Of a stretch of 58,119 bases of DNA, positions 4,823 through 11,268 are shown one piece after another. The notes under the pieces were generated by a model. The model was not told where the DNA came from. It made no database searches and was given only the letters and a program-made list of their open reading frames with translations. Origin of the DNA: a virus; IMG/VR virus record IMGVR_UViG_3300029319_000051, positions 1 through 58,119 of that record. One strand, 5' to 3'. A program made the position numbers and the translations under genes. Every line of letters begins with the position of its first letter. Position 1 is the stretch's first letter.

Positions 4823-5056
4823 ATGGATCACGGAAACAAAAAAAAGATGCCAGGTGGAGGCAGAATGATGGTCGTTAAAAAAATGCCAGGTGGTGGCATG
4901 ATGAAGGACAAAATGATGAAGCATGGTGGCAAGCACAAGATGCCCATGTACATGTACGGTGGCAAGGTGTATGGTGAAAAAGGAGCCATGCTCAAGGCTA
5001 TCTTGGAAGATCCAGCTCAGGCTGCGATGGCAAGAAAAGAACTTGGCATGAAGTAA
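4823..5056 (+). CDS. Met/Gly/Lys-rich low-complexity protein, 77 aa
   Basis: The product carries repeated KKMPGGG(R/M)MM blocks, then MYMYGGKVYG, and a short helix at the end (LEDPAQAAMARKELGMK). About one residue in five is methionine. Function not recognised. Similar Met/Gly/Lys-rich small proteins occur near lysis and packaging genes of marine phages, a recollection that I cannot verify here. A TTG start at 4796 would add nine residues but sits in the promoter box. Confidence 0.55.
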   Translation: MDHGNKKKMPGGGRMMVVKKMPGGGMMKDKMMKHGGKHKMPMYMYGGKVYGEKGAMLKAILEDPAQAAMARKELGMK

Positions 5057-5058
5057 GC

Positions 5059-5190
5059 TTGAAAAAGCATTACTTCAATCCCAAGAAAAAAAGAAAAGCT
5101 CCCTCAGTGGAGAGAGAGCGAAGACGCTTAAACAATGAAGCTGTCAAAAAATCTGTCACTCGCAGAGGTGACCAAAAGCATCACGGCTAA
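5059..5190 (+). CDS. Possible basic small protein with TTG start, 43 aa
   Basis: A frame opening at TTG two bases after the previous stop reads KKHYFNPKKKRKAPSVERER and ends GDQKHHG. It overlaps the first 56 bases of the peptidase gene in another frame. Its composition matches the other small basic proteins of this phage. There is no ATG, which weakens it. Confidence 0.35.
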   Translation: MKKHYFNPKKKRKAPSVERERRRLNNEAVKKSVTRRGDQKHHG

Positions 5191-5614
5191 ACGCCTTGGT
5201 ATAGACAACACACCAGATGAGTGGGTTACAGAGAATCTCAAAAAGGTTGCAGAGCACATTTTTCAACCTGTGCGCGACCATTTCGGAAAGCCTATATACG
5301 TGTCGAGCGGCTATCGTTCGGCTGATCTCAATGTTGCGATCGGGGGTTCGAAGCGTAGTCAGCATGTGGAAGGCAGAGCACTCGATCTTGATGGTGACGT
5401 ATACGGACGTGTGTCAAACAGTGACATCTTCCGCTACATACTCAACAATCTTACGTTTGATCAACTCATTTGGGAGTTTGGTGATGAAGATAATCCTGAT
5501 TGGGTTCACGTTTCTTTCGTTCATGATGGTGTTAATCGTGGTAGGTGCCTCAAAGCTTGTCGTGACGATAAGGGAAAGGTGTACTACGAAGTGATGTTTG
5601 GCAAAGGATTGTAA
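5135..5614 (+). CDS. M15-family D-Ala-D-Ala-type peptidase, probable endolysin, 159 aa
   Basis: The protein carries the zinc-peptidase M15 signature. SKRSQHVEGRALDLD gives His77 and Asp84 as metal ligands, and WVHVSF gives His125. The preceding YVSSGYRS motif is also typical. Length and order fit the small single-domain M15 endolysins that cut peptide bonds in peptidoglycan. It has no signal peptide, so it would rely on the holin at 44472. It stands apart from the holin by 39 kb, close to the other muralytic candidate at 4196. Confidence 0.85.
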   Translation: MKLSKNLSLAEVTKSITAKRLGIDNTPDEWVTENLKKVAEHIFQPVRDHFGKPIYVSSGYRSADLNVAIGGSKRSQHVEGRALDLDGDVYGRVSNSDIFRYILNNLTFDQLIWEFGDEDNPDWVHVSFVHDGVNRGRCLKACRDDKGKVYYEVMFGKGL

Positions 5615-5627
5615 TTGCTTATATTTG
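5597..5627 (+). promoter_or_regulatory. Promoter with -33 TTTG and -7 TATATTTG, ATG 4 nt downstream
   Basis: TTTG (5597-5600) and TATATTTG (5620-5627) are separated by 19 bases, the standard Bacteroidetes spacing. The ATG at 5632 follows after CATC. It overlaps the 3' end of the peptidase gene. Confidence 0.7.
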
Positions 5628-5631
5628 CATC

Positions 5632-6123
5632 ATGTCTACACTATCAGTAACAATAAGCGAGAGCATTACCATCAACGGAAAGGATAGAGGTAGTGACATC
5701 TCCCTCGATATCGATAACATCACGCAGGTAATGCACCGCATAGTAAGCCTGCCAGCTGATGGTGGTAGCGCAGCTACGCAAACCACAGTAGCTAATTTTA
5801 GAACAGCCGTCACTACTGCTGATAGCGCTATGGACGACGACGATGTCAGATACATCAGAATAACAAACCTGGATTCTAGCAACGACGTTCACCTGTCTTT
5901 GCAGCTGGCTGCCAACGGTGACGCTGATGCGTCAACCCAGGCAAGCATCCGCCTAAACGCGGGAACCAGTTTTATCTTAAGCAAGTCTGTAGGTGTTGCT
6001 GCTGTTGATGACGATGCAGCCACCGCTACTGCTATTGGAAGCTTGGTGGATCTAGAAAGCATCATTGCTGTCAATGACAACAACGCTGACGTAGACGTAG
6101 AAGTCTTTGTAGCTAGCGTTTAA
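5632..6123 (+). CDS. Hypothetical virion-type beta protein, 163 aa
   Basis: It is an acidic Thr/Ser/Ala/Asp-rich protein that looks all-beta (ITNLDSSNDVHLSLQL, TSFILSKSVGV). Its style is close to the structural proteins at 17658 and 18053, which suggests a decoration or fibre role. It has no signal peptide. Its stop overlaps the stop of the minus-strand gene at 6120. Confidence 0.55.
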   Translation: MSTLSVTISESITINGKDRGSDISLDIDNITQVMHRIVSLPADGGSAATQTTVANFRTAVTTADSAMDDDDVRYIRITNLDSSNDVHLSLQLAANGDADASTQASIRLNAGTSFILSKSVGVAAVDDDAATATAIGSLVDLESIIAVNDNNADVDVEVFVASV

Positions 6124-6542
6124 GAATTAAGTTTCTTGTAAAAGGCCTGAACAAGCAGGCGCCCTCTTTGAGACAGGGCATATCTCACCCTATAGTTGTA
6201 TTTTGTTTCCTCTCTAAACAAGTGGTCCTCCAACTTGTTGGATGGAGTCATCTTGTCAAAGTGTTTGTAGAGGTAACCCTCCTTAACTAACGGATACACA
6301 AGTCTTTCCGCTAGTTTTTTCTCTGAGTATTCGTAATCCTTAGCTGCATACTTTAGGGTGAAGAACTCTAGGTCGTAACACCACAGCATAAAAAGCATCT
6401 CTCTTTCAAAGATGTCCCTCTTGTCGCAGAAGGACATCATAGTAGTTCTCAACCGCTTGAGGTAGTTGTTTTTTACGTACCTTTGGTTAAGGTGGGAGAA
6501 GTCGCGGAAGAGCTTCTTTTTGGAAACTAAACTTTTAGGCAT
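6120..6542 (-). CDS. Winged-helix-like putative regulator on the opposite strand, 140 aa
   Basis: The product starts MPKSLVSKKKLFRDFSHLNQ. It has a helical core (EREMLFMLWCYDLEFFTLKY), a helix-turn-helix-like stretch (YSEKKLAERLVYPLVKEGYL) and a two-strand wing (YRVRYALSQRGRLL). This order is that of MarR-like winged helices. It is the only minus-strand gene inside the plus-strand late region. Its start is five bases from the plus-strand gene at 6547, so they are divergent. A regulator of lysis or late transcription is inferred. Confidence 0.55.
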   Translation of the reverse strand: MPKSLVSKKKLFRDFSHLNQRYVKNNYLKRLRTTMMSFCDKRDIFEREMLFMLWCYDLEFFTLKYAAKDYEYSEKKLAERLVYPLVKEGYLYKHFDKMTPSNKLEDHLFREETKYNYRVRYALSQRGRLLVQAFYKKLNS

Positions 6543-6546
6543 AGTT

Positions 6547-6852
6547 ATGGATTACAAAGATATAGAAGAAGAGGGGTTTTGGTCTGAAGTTCAAGAAATT
6601 TCTCAAGCTTTTTTGGAGATATGTCACAAGTATGACATGAACGACAGAGTCATTTCGGCTTTTGTTGTAGGTTTGCTTGAAGAAATTGATGAGGACAAAA
6701 GCAACATGCGAGCTTTTTTCCACTACAACATTCAAAACGAACTTGAATTAGATGTAATAACTGGGTTTATGCAGGACTCTTACAGTCCGCCCGAAGACCA
6801 AGGTCCAGATCTAAACGATCTATTAGATGGACTGGGTATATCATTAAATTAA
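6547..6852 (+). CDS. Hypothetical acidic protein, 101 aa
   Basis: The product begins MDYKDIEEEGFWSEVQEISQ. It is a helical acidic protein whose second half includes FFHYNIQNELELDVITGF and an acidic Pro/Asp linker before a short C-terminal helix. Function not recognised. It starts five bases from the divergent regulator gene and is one base from the next gene. Confidence 0.55.
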   Translation: MDYKDIEEEGFWSEVQEISQAFLEICHKYDMNDRVISAFVVGLLEEIDEDKSNMRAFFHYNIQNELELDVITGFMQDSYSPPEDQGPDLNDLLDGLGISLN

Positions 6853-6853
6853 A

Positions 6854-7090
6854 ATGGAAGGACTTATTAGAAAAATCATCATTGGCAGAGATCCTAAAGA
6901 TGCCATGGCCTACTACGTGGGGATGAGAGCAGGAGACGGGAAGGTCTCTGCTATAGTTATGGATGAAGAGCATCTGTATAGATATCAGAAAAAAAGATAT
7001 CTCGTATATTTACAATCAGAAAATGGACAAGTGCTGTGGAAGTCTGTAGATGACATGCCCTGCATTGTTGAATATGACTGTAACTTCTGA
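6854..7090 (+). CDS. Hypothetical protein, 78 aa
   Basis: This is a small alpha/beta protein (LIRKIIIGRDPKDAMAYYVG, then KKRYLVYLQSENG). The pattern recalls conserved small proteins of marine phages without a known function. It follows the previous stop by one base, in an apparent operon from 6547 to 8362. Confidence 0.55.
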   Translation: MEGLIRKIIIGRDPKDAMAYYVGMRAGDGKVSAIVMDEEHLYRYQKKRYLVYLQSENGQVLWKSVDDMPCIVEYDCNF

Positions 7091-7095
7091 CAAAC

Positions 7096-7407
7096 ATGAA
7101 CAACCTATCTACCAACGGCTCTGAGTTTCTTCTTCCAAATGGAAGGCCATACCGTGGTAGGTATCACATTCATGTTCGTCAAGGGGCTATGGTTGGGGCA
7201 ACACACACTTCGGCCCCCCACGCCAGACTAAGACCAGTAAACAGAACTGTAGCTGAAAGGGTAGCTAGCATTCAGCGTCAGCTTAGAGGTCAACAAGCAA
7301 GTGCAAATAAAATTCAATCAACTAGAGCTACCAACCGAAGACTTACAAGAAGGGCACCACAAAGGCGTCCTTCAGCAGGAAGGTCCAGCGGCAGTAGCGG
7401 CTACTAA
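7096..7407 (+). CDS. Arg-rich hypothetical protein, 103 aa
   Basis: It has a short folded N-terminus (EFLLPNGRPYRGRYHIHVRQ) and then a disordered Arg/Ser/Gln tail ending in RRPSAGRSSGSSGY. The basic tail suggests nucleic-acid or virion association. Function not recognised. Confidence 0.55.
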   Translation: MNNLSTNGSEFLLPNGRPYRGRYHIHVRQGAMVGATHTSAPHARLRPVNRTVAERVASIQRQLRGQQASANKIQSTRATNRRLTRRAPQRRPSAGRSSGSSGY

Positions 7408-7412
7408 TTAAA

Positions 7413-8018
7413 ATGAAAACACTAGACATTTTTGTTGTTGAGTTAGAAAAAAAACTCAACGACACAATTACCACGGACGGTGGTTTAGAGCTTTATGTAG
7501 ATTCAAGATTTAATGAATTTGAACATAGAGTAAATGAGGCGACCGTTGTGTGTTCTCCTTTGAAACACAATACAGGAGTTAAAGTTGGTGATACACTATA
7601 CTTTCACCACCTCGTTGTAATCAATGATGGTCAACCTTTAACTGGTAATGACAACCACTATCTTGTTCGTTACGACCCAGATCATACTGTAAACAACCAA
7701 GCTATAGCATATAAGAGTGCAAAAAGTGGACACATATATAGTCTTGGCGGTTGGACTCTTCTCTCGCCTGTTGAAGAAGGTCCTGATCCTGGGGAACAAA
7801 GCGACCTTATCGAAGTGGTCAAGCTTACCGACTCTCCTGTTCGCAAAGCTCGCGTTGCTTTTAACGCTCCTTGGATTGAAGAGCTTGGGCTCTCTGTTGG
7901 CGATGTGGTGGGCATTAAGAAGAACAGAGACTACGAGCTAACCATTGACGGCAACAAGTACTTTAGAGTTAGAGCTGAAGATATCCTTTATGTCGAAGAA
8001 GAAGTTCACAACGATTGA
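7413..8018 (+). CDS. GroES-like co-chaperonin, 201 aa
   Basis: Two GroES-style segments are visible: GVKVGDTLYFHH near the middle, and a C-terminal GLSVGDVVGIKKN with YFRVRAEDILYVEEE. GroES proteins end in the same way, with a VGD strand, a Lys-rich turn and an R(E/A)xDIL strand. The N-terminus (DIFVVELEKKL) matches the first strand. At 201 residues it is about twice the bacterial length, as with other phage co-chaperonins such as T4 gp31 relatives that carry insertions. It would act with host GroEL in capsid folding. The assignment is by motif and moderately sure. Confidence 0.6.
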   Translation: MKTLDIFVVELEKKLNDTITTDGGLELYVDSRFNEFEHRVNEATVVCSPLKHNTGVKVGDTLYFHHLVVINDGQPLTGNDNHYLVRYDPDHTVNNQAIAYKSAKSGHIYSLGGWTLLSPVEEGPDPGEQSDLIEVVKLTDSPVRKARVAFNAPWIEELGLSVGDVVGIKKNRDYELTIDGNKYFRVRAEDILYVEEEVHND

Positions 8019-8280
8019 CGCCGCCGAGCGCCTTATGAAGTCGATGGAGGTCGCTATAGACAACATGATCGACGAAGTAAGAAAGCCTGTTGATCCTGAG
8101 ATCAACGGTAGCGCACGTAAAGCTGAGCTTCAGTCCATCAAGCAAACAGCTACAGATTGCAAAGAACTGATCGTTGAAAGACAGCGATTAGAGCAAATGA
8201 TAAAAGACCTACAAACAAATGGAGGAATCGAAGAAGCCAAAGACTACAGCGGAGGTTTCGCTGAGAGATACTCTAAATGA
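7990..8280 (+). CDS. Helical protein, possible small terminase-type, 96 aa
   Basis: The product starts MSKKKFTTIDAAERLMKSME and is almost entirely helical with a coiled-coil middle (ELIVERQRLEQMIKDLQ). It overlaps the GroES-like gene by 29 bases. Its size, helicity and place upstream of the large terminase would suit a small terminase subunit, but no helix-turn-helix is clear, so this is only a possibility. Confidence 0.5.
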   Translation: MSKKKFTTIDAAERLMKSMEVAIDNMIDEVRKPVDPEINGSARKAELQSIKQTATDCKELIVERQRLEQMIKDLQTNGGIEEAKDYSGGFAERYSK

Positions 8281-8362
8281 TTGGAAAGAGATAGTATGGC
8301 AGTACAATAGAACAGATTTTAAGTTCTGGGAGGATTCCTGGAACGATGAGTTCGAGGACTGA
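8219..8362 (+). CDS. Small acidic protein, 47 aa
   Basis: The product begins MEESKKPKTTAEVSLRDTLN and ends with the Trp/acidic segment FWEDSWNDEFED. It overlaps the previous gene by 62 bases in another frame. Function not recognised. Its real status rests on a clean ATG and a composition unlike random translation. Confidence 0.45.
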   Translation: MEESKKPKTTAEVSLRDTLNDWKEIVWQYNRTDFKFWEDSWNDEFED

Positions 8363-8410
8363 GTTGTTGGTTTTCGTCAGGCGGCCCTCTACGCAAATGG
8401 GCTTATCAAC

Positions 8411-8484
8411 TGGGGCGTAGTTCAGTTGGTTAGAGCGTCTGTCTTATACACAGGAAGTCGCGGGTTCAAGTCCCGCCGCCCCAA
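8411..8484 (+). tRNA. tRNA-Ile (anticodon UAU, reads AUA)
   Basis: This is a complete cloverleaf: acceptor TGGGGCG/CGCCCCA, D stem GTTC/GAGC, anticodon stem TCTGT/ACAGG (one G-U) with loop CTTATAC, and T arm GCGGG-TTCAAGT-CCCGC. The anticodon is TAT. CCA is not encoded. AUA is common in the late genes of this phage, so the tRNA probably supports its own codon use. Confidence 0.9.
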
Positions 8485-8492
8485 CAATTTAT

Positions 8493-8500
8493 TATATTTG
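8493..8500 (+). promoter_or_regulatory. Bacteroidetes-type -7 promoter box, ATG 4 nt downstream
   Basis: TATATTTG is followed by CAAT and ATG at 8505. It lies nine bases after tRNA-Ile and would drive the 75-aa gene, tRNA-Arg and the terminase region. No -33 box is seen. Confidence 0.65.
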
Positions 8501-8504
8501 CAAT

Positions 8505-8732
8505 ATGAAAGTCAAAAAGCGAGACTACAAGAAGGAATATGCTAAGTATGGCAAAGGCGGCAAAGCCAAGCGATACAGGGCCCTCTTGAATCGCATCAAT
8601 CGCCGCAAGGGTACTTACGGCAATGGCGATGGTCTCGACGAAGCCCATGTAGGGTCGTCTGACAAGACTGCACCTCAGCCCGAATCTAAGAACAGAGCAA
8701 ACAATAGACCTAAGCGAAGACGCAGCAGGTAA
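8505..8732 (+). CDS. Small basic protein related in style to HNH-type phage proteins, 75 aa
   Basis: The product starts MKVKKRDYKKEYAKYGKGGK, followed by an Arg-rich stretch and DGLDEAH, ending with NRANNRPKRRRSR. Marine phages often carry proteins of this layout with a D(H)xxGNxxNN core, so this may be a degenerate relative of an HNH-type nuclease; the histidine-metal core is not intact. Its start is fixed by the promoter box four bases upstream. It is followed by tRNA-Arg after six bases. Confidence 0.55.
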   Translation: MKVKKRDYKKEYAKYGKGGKAKRYRALLNRINRRKGTYGNGDGLDEAHVGSSDKTAPQPESKNRANNRPKRRRSR

Positions 8733-8738
8733 TCCTAT

Positions 8739-8812
8739 GCGCTCGTAGCTCAGTTGGATAGAGCATCTGCCTTCTAAGCAGACGGTCACAGGTTCGAATC
8801 CTGTCGGGCGTA
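8739..8812 (+). tRNA. tRNA-Arg (anticodon UCU, reads AGA)
   Basis: This is a complete cloverleaf: acceptor GCGCTCG/CGGGCGT, D arm GCTC/GAGC, anticodon stem TCTGC/GCAGA with loop CTTCTAA, and T arm ACAGG-TTCGAAT-CCTGT. The anticodon is TCT. No CCA is encoded. AGA is the dominant Arg codon by eye in the late genes, so this tRNA fits phage codon use. Confidence 0.95.
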
Positions 8813-8826
8813 CAAAATTTAATACA

Positions 8827-8958
8827 ATGGCTAAAGTTAAAGTAAGCACTTACACTGCAAAGACTGTTAGAAGAAAAGGCGTTCACGCTAAGACAAAGCA
8901 GTCTAAGAACAAAAATTCAAAGAACTACAAGAAGCCTTATGCTTCACAAGGACGTTAA
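8827..8958 (+). CDS. Small basic phage protein, 43 aa
   Basis: The product is MAKVKVSTYTAKTVRRKGVH followed by a Lys/Ser/Asn-rich tail ending YASQGR. I recognise this type (KxTVRRKGVHAKTKxS...) as a small conserved protein near the terminase of marine Bacteroidetes phages, without a known function. Its ATG is 14 bases after tRNA-Arg. Confidence 0.7.
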   Translation: MAKVKVSTYTAKTVRRKGVHAKTKQSKNKNSKNYKKPYASQGR

Positions 8959-8960
8959 TT

Positions 8961-9146
8961 ATGGCTGAATACATTTGCAAGTGTGAAGAAAAGCACGAAG
9001 ACTCTAAAAGCGGCGTTTCTATTAAGTTTGGGAATGACGGCGCTTATCACGACATCAAGTGTCCCTGCGGCAAATACATGGAGCTAAAGAACCCTAAGTC
9101 TGGAGCTCCTAGCTTTAGAAGCAACAGGTATGGACAAGTATTCTGA
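8961..9146 (+). CDS. Small zinc-binding protein, 61 aa
   Basis: MAEYICKCEEKH opens with a CxC pair, and KCPCGKYMEL gives a second CPCG knuckle about 30 residues later. This is the layout of a one-zinc ribbon. It starts two bases after the 43-aa gene and overlaps the terminase gene by 17 bases, so the two are probably coupled. It may help DNA packaging, by context only. Confidence 0.65.
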   Translation: MAEYICKCEEKHEDSKSGVSIKFGNDGAYHDIKCPCGKYMELKNPKSGAPSFRSNRYGQVF

Positions 9147-11238
9147 TGAGGACATTATCCGAATTTGTCCCAAGGGTACGGAAGGTGAAGTTCTTGAGAT
9201 CGGTGGGTTACTCATTGCACTTCCCGCTCAGCCTCCCGAGAAAGAAATTACAGGATATGGCCGTCCAGACGACATGCAGCTGTGGGAGAGGATTCCTATG
9301 CCACAAGAGCTGTCTCGGATTAAGTCTATGGATGAGTGGGGGGAGATGCCAAGGGAGTTTCGACAGAAGTTTTCTCCGTATATCGAGGAGGAGTTTCGCC
9401 GCAGGCGTGAAGGCTTTTGGTTTTTCAATGCAGGTGAGCCTACATATATTACGGGCAGGCATTACATGATGCTGCAATGGACCCGAATGGACATTGGGTA
9501 TCCAGATTATTTAGAGTTCCAAAGAGAAATTTTCTTACATTTGTGTGCGTGTGAGGCGGACCCACGCTGCATAGGGCAGCTGTACACCAAGTGCAGGCGT
9601 AGCGGATACACGAATATCTGCTCGTCTGTTCTTCTCGACGAGGCCACACAAGTCAAAGACAAGCTTCTGGGGATACAGTCAAAGACTGGTAAGGACGCCC
9701 AGGAGAATATATTCATGAAGAAGGTCGTGCAGATGTTCAGGCACTACCCCTTTTTCTTTAAACCTATTCAGGATGGAACGACCAATCCGCGCATGGAGCT
9801 GGCTTTTCGCGAGCCGTCTAAGAGAATCACGAAGAACAATAAGACTACGCAGAAGGGCGAGGCTCTTAATACGGTCATAAACTGGAAGAATACCACCAAC
9901 AACGCATACGATGGTGAGAAACTTCACTTGTTGTATCTAGATGAGGCTGGTAAGTGGGAGAAGCCTACGGACATAAGAGATGCCTGGAGGATACAGAGAA
10001 CCTGCTTGATCGTTGGCAGAAAGATTGTGGGAAAGGCCATGGTGGGGAGTACAGTAAACCCCATGGACAAAGGTGGGAAGGAGTACAAAGATCTCTGGAA
10101 AGATTCAGATCCCAACGAAAGAAACAAAAACGGGAGAACTAGAAGTGGCCTATACAGGCTGTTTATACCTGCTTACGATTCTCTAGAAGGGTTTTTTGAC
10201 AAACACGGTAGAGCTATTCACTCTGACCCAGAAGAGGTTGTTGCTGGCCTTGATGGGGAAGATATTGTCTTTGGGGCAAAGACTTACCTAAAGAATGAAA
10301 GAGAAAACCTCAAGAATGACGCTTCTGAGCTCAACGAGGTTATCAGGCAGTTCCCGTTCACAGAGGATGAAGCCTTTAGAGATAGCATTGATGGTAGTCT
10401 ATTTAATGTCGGACACATCTATGAGCAGATTCAATACAACGATGAACTGTTTCCAAACCCGATCGTAAGGGGTAACTTTGTTTGGAAAGGAGGGGTTCAG
10501 GACACCGAGGTTGTATTTAAGCCTGATGCCAACGGCAGGTTTAGAATAGCATGGATGCCTCCAGTAGAGCTGAGGAATCAAAAAAAGTTTGAAAGAAACA
10601 AACGCATTGCGCCTAATGCAGAGCTGGGGGTAGGCGGGGTTGACTCTTACGACCTTGACGCCACCGTCGATGGACGGGGGTCTAAGGGGGCACTACATCT
10701 GTACAACAAGTTTCACATGCAGCATCCTGCAAACATGTTTGTATTGGAGTATGCGTCCCGTCCGCCTTTGGCTAAAATATTTTATGAAGACTGCTTGATG
10801 GCTGCTGTTTTCTACGGTTACCCACTCTTAATTGAAAACAATAAGTACGGCATTGCAAGACACTTTGAGTCAAGGGGTTATGATGGTTACTTAATGGATA
10901 GGCCTCGCCACTTGATGAGCGCAAATGCTAAGGTAAATGTAAAAACCAAAGGCATACCCTCAAACTCTCAAGACGTAATCCAGGCTCATGCTCATGCCAT
11001 TGAGGAATACATACACAACAACGTTGGAGTCAACAGAGAAACTGGGGATTACGGCAAGATGTATTTCAACAGAACTTTAGAAGATTGGATTGGATTTAAA
11101 ATCAACGATCGAACTAAGTTTGACTTGACAATTAGCTCTGGCCTGTGTCTTCTTGCCGCACAAAAAGCAAGGGTAAAAAAGAAAGAATCCAAGTTTGATG
11201 AAAAGCGTTTTTTCCGCAGATATGAGGTACGCGGATGA
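9130..11238 (+). CDS. terL: Large terminase subunit, 702 aa
   Basis: This is the ATPase-nuclease motor that packages DNA into the prohead. A Walker-A-like TKCRRSGYT lies at about residues 153-161, a Walker B LLYLDE with catalytic acid at about 267-272, and a coupling motif GSTVNP at about 306-311. The C-terminal RNase-H-like nuclease starts near VGGVDSYDLD (about 501-510), where the aspartates are candidate metal ligands. The Walker A lacks the usual GKT, as in several phage terminases with an RxSGxT form. The order (small proteins, terminase, portal) is classical. Confidence 0.93.
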   Translation: MDKYSDEDIIRICPKGTEGEVLEIGGLLIALPAQPPEKEITGYGRPDDMQLWERIPMPQELSRIKSMDEWGEMPREFRQKFSPYIEEEFRRRREGFWFFNAGEPTYITGRHYMMLQWTRMDIGYPDYLEFQREIFLHLCACEADPRCIGQLYTKCRRSGYTNICSSVLLDEATQVKDKLLGIQSKTGKDAQENIFMKKVVQMFRHYPFFFKPIQDGTTNPRMELAFREPSKRITKNNKTTQKGEALNTVINWKNTTNNAYDGEKLHLLYLDEAGKWEKPTDIRDAWRIQRTCLIVGRKIVGKAMVGSTVNPMDKGGKEYKDLWKDSDPNERNKNGRTRSGLYRLFIPAYDSLEGFFDKHGRAIHSDPEEVVAGLDGEDIVFGAKTYLKNERENLKNDASELNEVIRQFPFTEDEAFRDSIDGSLFNVGHIYEQIQYNDELFPNPIVRGNFVWKGGVQDTEVVFKPDANGRFRIAWMPPVELRNQKKFERNKRIAPNAELGVGGVDSYDLDATVDGRGSKGALHLYNKFHMQHPANMFVLEYASRPPLAKIFYEDCLMAAVFYGYPLLIENNKYGIARHFESRGYDGYLMDRPRHLMSANAKVNVKTKGIPSNSQDVIQAHAHAIEEYIHNNVGVNRETGDYGKMYFNRTLEDWIGFKINDRTKFDLTISSGLCLLAAQKARVKKKESKFDEKRFFRRYEVRG

Positions 11239-11243
11239 TTTGT

Positions 11244-11251
11244 TATATTTG
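11244..11251 (+). promoter_or_regulatory. Bacteroidetes-type -7 promoter box before the portal gene
   Basis: TATATTTG lies five bases after the terminase stop. The portal ATG (11269) follows 17 bases later through an AT-rich leader. Confidence 0.6.
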
Positions 11252-11268
11252 CACTAAATCAGCTGTAA

